Positions 49,948 through 57,782 of a DNA stretch of 64,000 nucleotides are shown here, piece by piece. Location of the stretch: NCBI GenBank assembly GCA_019112635.1, contig DXIX01000023.1, positions 62,001 through 126,000 on the forward strand, given 5' to 3'. A program made the position numbers and the translations under genes. The first letter of the stretch is position 1, and every line of letters begins with the position of its first letter. Under the pieces are notes generated by a model. The model was not told the DNA's origin. It was given only the letters and a program-made list of their open reading frames with translations, and made no database searches. This stretch comes from Candidatus Blautia intestinigallinarum (lineage in GTDB: Bacteria > Bacillota > Clostridia > Lachnospirales > Lachnospiraceae).

Positions 49948-50310
49948 ATGGCAACAAAGACAATGAGAAAAACGGATAGCAAAGCAGTTACCGCTTCTGC
50001 TTCTACGGTTCAGACAAAGGCAGAGCAGCCTAAGACAACTGCGAAAGCTGCCGCAGCTCCCAAGAAGACGACGACTCGAAAAGCAACCGCGAAAAAAGCG
50101 GAACCGAAGCTGAACACAGAAGTATATATCCAGTTCTGGGGTAAAGAAGTTTACGCAAAAGATGTAGTGACTCGGATTAAAGAAGTTTGGACAAAAGAGA
50201 TGGGCAAGAAGGAATCTGAGCTTGTAGATTTGAAAGTCTATATTAAACCAGAAGAAAATGCGGCTCATTATGTAATTAACGGTGATACTTTCGGCTGCAT
50301 TAATTTATAA
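49948..50310 (+). CDS. DUF6465 family protein with histone-like tail
   Basis: A 120-residue protein. The N-terminal 55 residues are low-complexity Lys/Ala/Thr (KTTAKAAAAPKKTTTRKATAKK), resembling histone H1-like DNA-binding tails. The C-terminal domain (NTEVYIQFWGKEVYAKDVVTRIKEVW, SELVDLKVYIKPEENAAHYVING) matches DUF6465 as I know it. Function is unknown; DNA binding is inference from charge. AAGGAGG precedes ATG 49948, and a strong terminator follows. Confidence 0.8.
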   Translation: MATKTMRKTDSKAVTASASTVQTKAEQPKTTAKAAAAPKKTTTRKATAKKAEPKLNTEVYIQFWGKEVYAKDVVTRIKEVWTKEMGKKESELVDLKVYIKPEENAAHYVINGDTFGCINL

Positions 50311-50330
50311 TTCTTTTATTGCGTTAGAAG

Positions 50331-50382
50331 AAAGGATCTGCTGCCAAATTTCATTTCAAAAATTTGACAGCAGATCCTTTTT
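50331..50382. terminator. terminator between the DUF6465 and SASP genes
   Basis: AAAGGATCTGCTG (50331-50343) pairs perfectly with CAGCAGATCCTTT (50368-50380), plus an inner 7-bp CAAATTT/AAATTTG stem. T-run on the plus strand; the minus strand has CTTTCTTC, so it may serve both genes. Confidence 0.85.
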
Positions 50383-50407
50383 CAAATGTTTGTACTAAAA
50401 ATGATGA

Positions 50408-50620
50408 TTAGTACTGACCGCCAGTCATCTGTCTTTCCTGTGCTTCGATCATCTTTTTGACCATATACCCGCCGACACTTCCGTTCTGTTTGGAAGTCAG
50501 GTTGCCGTTGTATCCGTCAGACAGTGGCACACCGAGTTCATTTGCCACCTCAAATTTAAAACGGTCTAATGCACTTTTTGCTTCCGGCACTGCTGCGGTA
50601 TTAGAAGATTTTTTAGACAT
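50408..50620 (-). CDS. alpha/beta-type small acid-soluble spore protein
   Basis: SASPs coat DNA in the dormant spore and are degraded at germination. The 70-residue protein has the family segments FKFEVANELGVPLSDGYNGNLTSKQNGSVGG and YMVKKMIEAQERQM. The germination-protease cleavage region corresponds to FEVANELGV. AAGGAGG precedes the ATG. The gene should be transcribed late in the forespore. Confidence 0.95.
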   Translation of the reverse strand: MSKKSSNTAAVPEAKSALDRFKFEVANELGVPLSDGYNGNLTSKQNGSVGGYMVKKMIEAQERQMTGGQY

Positions 50621-50660
50621 TGTTTTTTCCTCCTTTGTTATTTGTTGTTTGTTACAATGC

Positions 50661-50667
50661 TAGTATG
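50661..50667 (-). promoter_or_regulatory. candidate sigma-G -10 box of the SASP gene
   Basis: On the minus strand CATACTA matches the sigma-G consensus CATNHTA, about 40 bases before the start codon. The -35 (GTATT or GTGTA) is weak. Confidence 0.45.
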
Positions 50668-50779
50668 TGAAGCTGAGAGAAAAATACACTAGAAAATCTT
50701 TCATATCTTAGAGAAATTTGACAAGATTTACAAGGTTCTTGAAAACACTTATTAATATTGTATAAATTTCAAAAAATAA

Positions 50780-50808
50780 TTGCACTTTATTTAGCTATTT
50801 GTTATAAT
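50780..50808 (+). promoter_or_regulatory. sigma-A promoter of mgsA-rsmD-coaD
   Basis: TTGCAC (50780-50785), 17-base spacer and TATAAT (50803-50808). Confidence 0.75.
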
Positions 50809-50844
50809 GAGCCTGGAATGAAAGAAAAGTGGGGTGAAGACAAA

Positions 50845-51240
50845 ATGAATTTGGGTATCATTGCTCATAACAGCAAGAAGGTTTTAATCGAAGATTTCTG
50901 TATCGCTTATAAGAATATTCTCGCGAAACATGAAGTCTATGCCACAGGTACCACAGGAAGAAGAATTGAGGAAGTTACCGGTCTTCATGTACATAAATTT
51001 CTGTCAGGCAGTATTGGTGGAGATAAGCAGTTCATGGAGATGGTGGAGCGGGAAGATCTGGATATGGTAATACTGTTCTACAATCCGGCGATGATGGATG
51101 CCAAGGAACCAGATGTATTCTCCATCGCCCGGCGGTGCGACCAGTATAACATTCCGGTTGCCACGAACATAGCCACAGCGGAGCTGCTGATTCTCGGACT
51201 GGCGAGAGGCGATCTGGATTGGAGACTGAATTTGAAATGA
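50845..51240 (+). CDS. mgsA: methylglyoxal synthase
   Basis: MgsA converts dihydroxyacetone phosphate to methylglyoxal, a bypass of lower glycolysis. The 131-residue protein has LGIIAHNSKKVLIEDF, the phosphate-binding ATGTTGRRIEE, SGSIGGDKQ (catalytic Asp follows nearby in the family) and VATNIATAELLILGL. ATG 50845 lies 7 bases after GGGGTGA. The frame is open upstream to 50758, but that region contains the promoter. It overlaps rsmD by 4 bases. Confidence 0.96.
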   Translation: MNLGIIAHNSKKVLIEDFCIAYKNILAKHEVYATGTTGRRIEEVTGLHVHKFLSGSIGGDKQFMEMVEREDLDMVILFYNPAMMDAKEPDVFSIARRCDQYNIPVATNIATAELLILGLARGDLDWRLNLK

Positions 51241-51788
51241 GAGTGATAGCAGGGAAAGCCCGAAGGCTTCCATTAAAGACGGTCCCTGGCATGGACACCA
51301 GGCCAACGACCGACCGAATCAAAGAGACTTTGTTTAACATGTTACAGCCTGAGCTTTTGGACAGTCGTTTTTTAGATTTATTCAGCGGGAGCGGCGCAAT
51401 CGGAATTGAGGCATTAAGCCGGGGCGCCGCTTTTGCCGTGTTTGTGGAGAAGAATCCAAAGGCGGTGGAATGTATCAAGGAGAATCTTCGTTTTACACAT
51501 CTGCAGGAACAGGCGGAGGTGATAAGAGGAGAAGTTGACCAGTGTCTTCGGAAGCTGGAAGGAGAAGCTCCTTTTGATCTGATATTTATGGATCCGCCTT
51601 ATGACAAAGGACTGGAGAGGGCGGCACTGGAGATTCTGAAGACTTCAACGCTGATGGATGAACACACCCTGGTGATTGTGGAGGCGTCCAAGGCGACCGA
51701 TTTTTCCTACCTGGATGTGCTGTCCATGAAGCAGGTGAAAAGAAAAGAATACAAGACCAATGCACATATTTTTGTGCGTAGAAAGTGA
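51237..51788 (+). CDS. rsmD: 16S rRNA (guanine-N2)-methyltransferase RsmD
   Basis: RsmD methylates G966 (E. coli numbering) of 16S rRNA with SAM. The 183-residue protein has [31 protein letters not shown], the SAM motif [20 protein letters not shown] and catalytic motif [13 protein letters not shown] 51237 overlaps the mgsA stop (ATGA). It is followed by coaD, the same order as ylbH-ylbI in Bacillus. Confidence 0.96.
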   Translation: MRVIAGKARRLPLKTVPGMDTRPTTDRIKETLFNMLQPELLDSRFLDLFSGSGAIGIEALSRGAAFAVFVEKNPKAVECIKENLRFTHLQEQAEVIRGEVDQCLRKLEGEAPFDLIFMDPPYDKGLERAALEILKTSTLMDEHTLVIVEASKATDFSYLDVLSMKQVKRKEYKTNAHIFVRRK

Positions 51789-51796
51789 GAGTGGAT

Positions 51797-52288
51797 ATGA
51801 CAAGAGCAGTGTATCCGGGAAGTTTTGATCCGGTTACCCTGGGACATCTTGATGTTATTACAAGGGGAAGCCGATTTTTTGATGAAGTTATTGTCGGAGT
51901 TTTGCAGAATTCTGCAAAAAGTCCGTTGTTTTCTGTCGAAGAACGTGTTAATATACTTAAAGAGACCACGAAGGATCTTCCGAATGTGAAAGTGTGCGCA
52001 TTTGATGGATTATCCGTGAACTTTGCCAGAGAGAATCAGGCAACTGTTATCCTGCGTGGTCTGCGCGCAGTGACAGATTTTGAATACGAGTTGCAGATGG
52101 CTCAGACGAATCATGTCGTGGCGCCGGATGTGGACACTGTATTTTTGACGACCCGCTTGGAGTACGCATATTTGAGTTCTACGATAGTGAAGGAAGTTGC
52201 TTTCTTCGGCGGTGATATTTCGAAATTTCTGCCGCCGCCGGCGTTAAAGGCGATTCAGTCAAAACTGCAGTCCAAACCAATGAAATAA
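51797..52288 (+). CDS. coaD: phosphopantetheine adenylyltransferase
   Basis: CoaD adds AMP to 4'-phosphopantetheine in coenzyme A synthesis. The 163-residue enzyme has the T/HxGH nucleotidyltransferase motif in [18 protein letters not shown]. It also has [33 protein letters not shown], and [24 protein letters not shown] with ISSTKVRE-type SSTIVKE. ATG 51797 gives the canonical start; the in-frame GTG at 51785 overlaps rsmD and is less likely. Confidence 0.97.
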   Translation: MTRAVYPGSFDPVTLGHLDVITRGSRFFDEVIVGVLQNSAKSPLFSVEERVNILKETTKDLPNVKVCAFDGLSVNFARENQATVILRGLRAVTDFEYELQMAQTNHVVAPDVDTVFLTTRLEYAYLSSTIVKEVAFFGGDISKFLPPPALKAIQSKLQSKPMK

Positions 52289-52300
52289 GGAGTGTGTACG

Positions 52301-52921
52301 ATGAGCAGCAGAATTGAACAAATTATCGAAGAAATCGAAGAGTATGTAGACAGTTGTAAATATCAGCCGTTGTCAACGACAAAGATTGTGGTAAATAAGG
52401 AAGAAATTGAGGAGTTGCTTCGTGAACTGCGTCTGAAGACACCGGATGAGATCAAACGGTATCAGAAGATTATCAGCAATAAAGACGCGATTCTGGAAGA
52501 TGCCCAGACCAAAGCGGATGGTATCATCGCGGATGCCCAGGCAAAGGCGGAGGAGATGGTAAGCCAGCATGAGGTGATGCAGAGAGCTTACGCCCAGGCC
52601 AATGAGACAGTCAACGCGGCGAACAAACAGGCGCAGGAGATTCTCGACTCCGCGACCCAGGATGCCAACAGCATCCGCCTGAGCGCAATCACATATACAG
52701 ATGATATGATGGCAAACATCGGCAATGTGCTTCAGAATACTCTGGACGATGCAGGTGCAAAATATAAAGTATTCCTTGATGCGCTTCAGAGCTGTCTGGA
52801 TGTGGTGAATCAGAACCGTCAGGAACTGGCTCCGCAGACCGCGCAGGCTGCAGCGATGACCAACAGTCTGCACAGCGATGAGGAGGATGACGACACACTG
52901 TTAGACAACCTGGATGAGTGA
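52301..52921 (+). CDS. coiled-coil protein of unknown function (often annotated ATPase / subunit H-like)
   Basis: A 206-residue, strongly helical acidic protein. The first 40 residues (SSRIEQIIEEIEEYVDSCK...VVNKEEIEELLREL) lead into a long coiled coil with alanine-rich repeats (AQTKADGIIADAQAKAEEMVSQ, ANKQAQEILDSATQDAN). The end is very acidic (SDEEDDDTLLDNLDE). No nucleotide-binding motif is visible, so the common ATPase name is not supported. It resembles DivIVA or ATP-synthase stalk proteins in character only. It follows coaD with an AAGGAG site and overlaps convergent ylbJ by 21 bases. Confidence 0.72.
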   Translation: MSSRIEQIIEEIEEYVDSCKYQPLSTTKIVVNKEEIEELLRELRLKTPDEIKRYQKIISNKDAILEDAQTKADGIIADAQAKAEEMVSQHEVMQRAYAQANETVNAANKQAQEILDSATQDANSIRLSAITYTDDMMANIGNVLQNTLDDAGAKYKVFLDALQSCLDVVNQNRQELAPQTAQAAAMTNSLHSDEEDDDTLLDNLDE

Positions 52922-53842
52922 CAGATAGATCCAGGACAGGAGAAAAGCGAAAAGAGCGGCCAAAACCTTGCCGGCCAGGTAGGGGAGAATGGAAAGGCCG
53001 CTTTTGGCGAGCACTCCCTTTGACTGAAACAGTACACAGAATCCCCCGAATGCGGTGAAACTAACAAGAAGAGAGAATTTCCACGGAAAGCCAAGGGCAG
53101 ATCGGGCAATTTGAAAGAGACCGGTGGATATTTCCAGCGTTCCCAGGAGCAGGTATTTTCCGCGGGGCATCCAGCACAGAAGCTGGCTGGCTGCTTTGGC
53201 GGCGATGGAGAAGAGCAGGATATATCCGCAGAGTTTGGTGATGGTTTCGAATCCGTTCATAATGGAGACATCAATCAGGGTACCCGTTGGGTATGAGGAG
53301 GATGTCTCTGTTTTTTTGTGCAGTTTTCCCTGTGGAAGTCCGATTCCATAGTAAATGCGAAAGCAGATACTGCTCAGGTAGCTGGACAGATAGAGGATGA
53401 AGAAGACAGGCAGCATTTGCCTCTCATCGCCGATGCACTCCAGTACCAGATAAGTACAGATGAACATGGGGCTTGCATTGCTGGTGAAGGTGAGCAGATA
53501 CTTCCCCTCCTGTCTGGAAATCTGTCCCTGGAGAAGAAGGTCTCCGGTCAGCTTGGCACCCATGGGATAGCCGCACAGAGTTCCAAGGAGGAGAACATAA
53601 GCGCCGTAAGGCGTGAGTCCGAAGAGGGCGGACCAGATTTTTCGGAAGGGATTCAATATTTTTCCGACACAGTTGAAGCTGATCAGAAAATTGGAGAGGA
53701 TCATAAAGGGGAGCAAAGAAGGAAGCAGTGTGCGAAACCACAAAAGCAGGCCTTCCCGCGCCGCTTCCAGGGTTATCTTTGGGAAGGAAAACATGAAGAA
53801 AAGTAAGAAAAAGACAATTGCGAGGATGGCTTTACGCTTCAT
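52901..53842 (-). CDS. ylbJ: sporulation integral membrane protein YlbJ
   Basis: A 313-residue protein with about eight membrane helices and nucleoside-recognition (Gate-like) repeats. Segments include FRTLLPSLLPFMILSNFLI, GAYVLLLGTLCGYPMGAKLTGDLL, LTFTSNASPMFICTYLV and SIMNGFETITKLCGYILLF. YlbJ is needed for spore heat resistance in Bacillus. The rsmD-coaD-(unknown)-ylbJ linkage mirrors ylbH-ylbI-ylbJ, though ylbJ is inverted here. ATG 53842 is preferred over the TTG at 53866 because GGGAG lies 6 bases upstream. Confidence 0.92.
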   Translation of the reverse strand: MKRKAILAIVFFLLFFMFSFPKITLEAAREGLLLWFRTLLPSLLPFMILSNFLISFNCVGKILNPFRKIWSALFGLTPYGAYVLLLGTLCGYPMGAKLTGDLLLQGQISRQEGKYLLTFTSNASPMFICTYLVLECIGDERQMLPVFFILYLSSYLSSICFRIYYGIGLPQGKLHKKTETSSSYPTGTLIDVSIMNGFETITKLCGYILLFSIAAKAASQLLCWMPRGKYLLLGTLEISTGLFQIARSALGFPWKFSLLVSFTAFGGFCVLFQSKGVLAKSGLSILPYLAGKVLAALFAFLLSWIYLSLIQVV

Positions 53843-53927
53843 GAGAACTCCCGGAACAGGTATCAATACTTTTTACAATATATGAAATTTTCTGGAATAC
53901 ATGCAGGAAAGAAGGAGGCAAAAAAAG

Positions 53928-55379
53928 ATGGCAGTGTTAAGCGAATGCAGACCGGAAAGGGTCTTTTACTATTTTGAGCAAATTTGCCAGATTCCCCATG
54001 GATCTGGAAATACCAGGGAAATCAGCGATTATCTGGCAGCTTTTGCCAGAGAGCACGATCTGGACTATGTGCAGGACGAATGGAATAACATTGTGATTTA
54101 CAAACCGGCTTTTCCAGGTTATGAACAGGCAGAGCCGGTGATTCTCCAGGGACATATGGATATGGTCTGTGAGAAAGCGCCCGGCGTGGAACATGATTTT
54201 GAGAGAGATCCCCTGGAACTGGAGGTGGACGGAAATTATGTCCGCGCGAAGGGAACCACCCTCGGCGGGGACGATGGCATCGCCGTGGCCTATGCCCTGG
54301 CGCTTTTGGAGGCCGGGGACATTCCCCATCCGGCTTTGGAGGTTCTGATTACTGTGGATGAAGAGATCGGTCTGCTGGGGGCGGATCATTTTGACGCATC
54401 CGTGTTAAGAGGCAGAAGGCTGATCAACCTGGACTCCGAGGAGGAAGGAATTCTCCTGACGGGATGTGCCGGAGGGATGAGTGCGGTCTGTACGATCCCT
54501 GTGAAATACCGCAATACATCAGGAAAGGTGTATGAAGTCCGTATCAGCGGTCTGTTGGGAGGCCACTCCGGGACAGAAATCGATAAGAACCGGGGAAATG
54601 CCCACCTGTTGCTGGGACGTCTGCTCTATGGACTGAAAAAAGAGATGCGGCTGGACATTGCCAGCCTTGAGGGAGGACAAAAAGACAATGTCATTCCCCG
54701 GGAGTGTGTCTGTGAACTGGTGATTCAGCCGGAAGACGAGGCGAAATTCCAGGAATTGCTGGGAAATCTGCAGGAAGATCTGCGCAAAGAGTATGCTGGG
54801 ACAGATGAGGGGATCACAGTGTCCTGGAAGTTTCTGGAGGAAGCGTCAGAGGTGGGAGTCCTCCACCCGGTGAGCTGTGAGAAAGTGATTTTTTATCTGA
54901 TGAATATTCCCAATGGCGTTCAGAAAATGAGCGGAAACATTCCGGGACTGGTGGAGACCTCCCTTAATCTGGGGATTTTGAGCCTGGAAGATGAGGTGCT
55001 CTACGCAGTGGCCAGCATCCGCAGCAGTGTGAACTCAGCCAAAAAAGCAGTGGCGGAGAAGGTGGAATATCTGACGGAATTCCTGGGAGGGGATTTCGAG
55101 CGGCAGGGAGAGTATCCGGCGTGGGAGTACCGGGAGAATTCTCCTTTGAGAGACCTGATGGCAGAGGCTTACCGGAAAGTATATGGAAAAGAACCGGTGA
55201 TCCAGGCGATTCACGCAGGTTTGGAATGCGGCCTGTTTTACGAGAAAATACCAGAGCTGGACTGCATCTCCATGGGTCCGGATATTCTGGACATTCACAC
55301 TCCGCAGGAGAGACTGGATATCGCGTCCACACAGCGGGTCTGGGAGTATCTGTTGAAAGTGTTGGCGTCACTGAGATAA
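53928..55379 (+). CDS. pepD: aminoacyl-histidine dipeptidase (PepD, M20)
   Basis: A cytosolic di-zinc dipeptidase. The 483-residue protein begins with FYYFEQICQIPHGSGNTREISDYL. The zinc ligands are visible in ILQGHMDMVCEK (His and Asp), LGGDDGIAVAYAL (bridging Asp), TVDEEIGLLGA (Glu pair) and LNLDSEEEG-like INLDSEEEG (Asp). C-terminal IQAIHAGLECGLFYEK and SMGPDILDIHTPQERLDI supply the last ligand. ATG 53928 lies 9 bases after AAGGAGG. It is divergent from ylbJ. Confidence 0.95.
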   Translation: MAVLSECRPERVFYYFEQICQIPHGSGNTREISDYLAAFAREHDLDYVQDEWNNIVIYKPAFPGYEQAEPVILQGHMDMVCEKAPGVEHDFERDPLELEVDGNYVRAKGTTLGGDDGIAVAYALALLEAGDIPHPALEVLITVDEEIGLLGADHFDASVLRGRRLINLDSEEEGILLTGCAGGMSAVCTIPVKYRNTSGKVYEVRISGLLGGHSGTEIDKNRGNAHLLLGRLLYGLKKEMRLDIASLEGGQKDNVIPRECVCELVIQPEDEAKFQELLGNLQEDLRKEYAGTDEGITVSWKFLEEASEVGVLHPVSCEKVIFYLMNIPNGVQKMSGNIPGLVETSLNLGILSLEDEVLYAVASIRSSVNSAKKAVAEKVEYLTEFLGGDFERQGEYPAWEYRENSPLRDLMAEAYRKVYGKEPVIQAIHAGLECGLFYEKIPELDCISMGPDILDIHTPQERLDIASTQRVWEYLLKVLASLR

Positions 55380-55408
55380 ATTTCTGTCATAAAACAGATT
55401 TTGCTGCA

Positions 55409-55414
55409 TATAAA
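55409..55414 (+). promoter_or_regulatory. possible -10 box next to the M23 gene start
   Basis: TATAAA lies only 9 bases before the ATG, with GTCATA (55386-55391) as a weak -35. If used, the mRNA would be nearly leaderless. Confidence 0.32.
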
Positions 55415-55422
55415 TACTTTAC

Positions 55423-56256
55423 ATGACGAAAAAAATGATTTGCTGTATGCTCTTGCTTTTTCTTTTTCTGTATTCGTCCCAGGTACTGCTCGGTTGTCTG
55501 AGGGAGCGCAGTCAGGTGTCCGGACTGACCATGGACGCAAGTGGCAGTGAGGCATTCCGGCGTCAGCAGATGTCGGAGGTGTTGCTGGGACAATTCTGTG
55601 AAAGAAAGCCTTCTGTGGAAGAATTCCCCTCTCTTTTGGCTTCTACCATGGTAGAGGGGAATTTTTCTCCAGAGGCCATCTCGGATAAAAGAGTGCTGTA
55701 TGAGAAGTACAAACCGGAGGAGTTCTCGGCCCTCACCCGCAGCTATGCCGCTGTCTGGCAGGATCTGAGAGATTTTCCCCTTCCCAAAGAGTCGGTCAGT
55801 TACACGGACACCTGGATGGCAAAGCGGGAATATGGAGGAGAACGCCGTCATGAAGGCTGCGACCTCTTCATCGAGGATGCCCGGCCAGGGGAATACCCGG
55901 TGTTCAGCATGACGGACGGGGTGGTGGAGAAGATCGGATGGCTGCCGCTGGGCGGGTACCGGCTGGGCATCCGCAGCCCCCACGGAGGATACTATTACTA
56001 TGCACATCTGAGCTCCTACTGGAGAGACTATCAGCCAGGGGATGAAATTACAGCAGGAGATGCCATTGGATTTATGGGAAACAGTGGCTATGGGGAAGAG
56101 GGGACCGTGGGAAAATTCCCGGTCCATCTTCATCTTGGAATTTATATCCAGACAGCAGACCAGGAAGAAGTCAGCGTGAATCCTTACTGGATTTTACGTT
56201 TTACGGAGAAAACACGCAGAGGGGTGGACTTGTCTACCTCGATCTGTTATACTTGA
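55423..56256 (+). CDS. M23 family metallopeptidase
   Basis: A secreted peptidoglycan endopeptidase candidate of 277 residues. The N-terminus is a signal peptide with a possible lipobox (KKMICCMLLLFLFLYSSQVLLGC). The C-terminal LytM/M23 domain has zinc ligands in RRHEGCDLFIED (H-x3-D) and VHLHLGIYI (H-x-H), with YAHLSSYWRDYQPGDEI between them. No Shine-Dalgarno sequence precedes ATG 55423; a TATAAA box at 55409-55414 would put the transcript start close to the ATG. The substrate bond is unknown. Confidence 0.88.
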   Translation: MTKKMICCMLLLFLFLYSSQVLLGCLRERSQVSGLTMDASGSEAFRRQQMSEVLLGQFCERKPSVEEFPSLLASTMVEGNFSPEAISDKRVLYEKYKPEEFSALTRSYAAVWQDLRDFPLPKESVSYTDTWMAKREYGGERRHEGCDLFIEDARPGEYPVFSMTDGVVEKIGWLPLGGYRLGIRSPHGGYYYYAHLSSYWRDYQPGDEITAGDAIGFMGNSGYGEEGTVGKFPVHLHLGIYIQTADQEEVSVNPYWILRFTEKTRRGVDLSTSICYT

Positions 56257-56287
56257 CTATGTATGGAATTTGTGAGGAGAGAGTCAT

Positions 56288-57103
56288 ATGGAAATACAGT
56301 TGTGGCGCCGTATTTTAAGTTCCTATGAACTGGCGGTTCAGGAATTGATCATAAAATTCGAGCATTTGATTGCGGAGTACCGGACCAACGATCAGTACTC
56401 CCCGATCGAGGAAGTGTCCGGACGTGTGAAGAGCATTTCCAGTATCCTGGAGAAAATACACCGGAAGAATATCCCCATGGAGAAGATGGAAGAGGAAGTG
56501 GAAGATATCGCAGGTGTGCGGATTATCTGCCAGTTCGAGGAGGATATTGCCGAGGTAGCCCGGATCATCGGGAATCGGAAGGACATGGAGATCAAAAGTG
56601 AGAAGAATTATCTCACGCATATGAAAGAGAGCGGGTACAGAAGCTACCATCTGATTGTCTACTATACCGTGGAGACTATCCATGGACCCAAGCGTCTGCA
56701 GGTGGAGATTCAAATCCGCACCCTCGCCATGAATTTCTGGGCGACCATTGAGCACTCTTTGCAGTATAAATACAAGGGCAATATGCCACCCCATGTGACC
56801 GAGCGGCTGAGCAAGGCGGCTGACGCCATCATTGCCCTGGATCAGGAAATGTCATCTGTCCGCAACGAGATTATGGACGCTCAGAATTCTTCACAGATGC
56901 AGAGCAATCTGGTGTCAGATATTCTGAGCAATATTGAGAATCTATACAAACTGACCAACAAAAGAGAAGTTGCGAAGATTCAGGATGAGTTCCTGAGAGT
57001 TTACGAGACCAACGATCTGCAGCAGCTGGAGCGTTTTCACAGACAGCTGGATATCATCGCTGAGAGTTACCGGGCGCAGGCTGTTGCGGTCAATATCAAA
57101 TAA
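56288..57103 (+). CDS. small alarmone synthetase (RelQ/YjbM-like GTP pyrophosphokinase)
   Basis: A 271-residue protein with only the RelA/SpoT synthetase domain. Motifs are SGRVKSISSILEKIHRK, EDIAGVRIICQFEEDI, THMKESGYRSYHLIVYY and LQVEIQIRTLAMNFWATIEHSLQYKYKG. There is no HD hydrolase and no TGS/ACT, so it should make (p)ppGpp constitutively or by transcriptional control. A helical C-terminal part may mediate tetramer formation as in RelQ. GTGAGGAGAG precedes ATG 56288. Confidence 0.94.
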   Translation: MEIQLWRRILSSYELAVQELIIKFEHLIAEYRTNDQYSPIEEVSGRVKSISSILEKIHRKNIPMEKMEEEVEDIAGVRIICQFEEDIAEVARIIGNRKDMEIKSEKNYLTHMKESGYRSYHLIVYYTVETIHGPKRLQVEIQIRTLAMNFWATIEHSLQYKYKGNMPPHVTERLSKAADAIIALDQEMSSVRNEIMDAQNSSQMQSNLVSDILSNIENLYKLTNKREVAKIQDEFLRVYETNDLQQLERFHRQLDIIAESYRAQAVAVNIK

Positions 57104-57115
57104 CAGGGAGCATAT

Positions 57116-57772
57116 ATGTTCGAGGAGAAAGAAGCAGTACTGTTCGATCTGGACGGAACCCTGGTGGATTCCATGTGGGTGTGGCCCAAAGTGGACATTG
57201 ATTATCTGGGAAGAATGGGCCTGGAAGTGCCGGAGGATCTCCAGCGGGAGATTGAGGGCATGGGGTTCACGGAAGTGGCCTGGTACTTTAAAGAGCGGTT
57301 TCAGATTCCGGACAGTGTGGAACAGATCAAAAAGACCTGGAATGACATGGCCATGGAGGCCTATATACATAGAGTACCGCTAAAGCCTGGGGTGCGAAGA
57401 CTTCTGGGATATCTCAAGGAGAGAGGGATTTTCATAGGGGTTGCCTCCAGCAATAGCAAAGAACTGATCCAGGCGGTGTTGAAAAGTCATGGCGTGGATT
57501 CGTATTTCGACTGCATTGTCACCGCCTGTGAGGTGAAGAGAGGAAAGCCTGCGCCGGACGTCTATCTGGAAGCGGCCAGGAGGCTTGGAGTCGCTCCAGA
57601 GAAATGTCTGGTGTTCGAGGATATCGTGCCCGGCATACAGGCCGGCAATGCGGCACACATGACAACCTGCGCGGTGGAGGATGCCTACAGTGCGGACCAG
57701 CGCGGCAGGAAGCGCCAGGAGGCGGATTACTATCTTTTCTCCTATGAAGAACTTTTTGATACCGGAAAATGA
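57116..57772 (+). CDS. HAD-family phosphatase (subfamily IA)
   Basis: A 218-residue haloacid-dehalogenase phosphatase. Motif I is VLFDLDGTLVDSMWVW (nucleophile Asp), motif II is VASSNSKE, motif III is KRGKPAPDVY and motif IV is VFEDIVPGIQAG. An alpha-helical cap lies between motifs I and II. It resembles beta-phosphoglucomutase-like and general sugar-phosphate phosphatases; the substrate is not evident. It starts 12 bases after the alarmone synthetase and ends 10 bases before the ygiQ-like gene. Confidence 0.92.
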   Translation: MFEEKEAVLFDLDGTLVDSMWVWPKVDIDYLGRMGLEVPEDLQREIEGMGFTEVAWYFKERFQIPDSVEQIKKTWNDMAMEAYIHRVPLKPGVRRLLGYLKERGIFIGVASSNSKELIQAVLKSHGVDSYFDCIVTACEVKRGKPAPDVYLEAARRLGVAPEKCLVFEDIVPGIQAGNAAHMTTCAVEDAYSADQRGRKRQEADYYLFSYEELFDTGK

Positions 57773-57782
57773 GGGAAAATTC

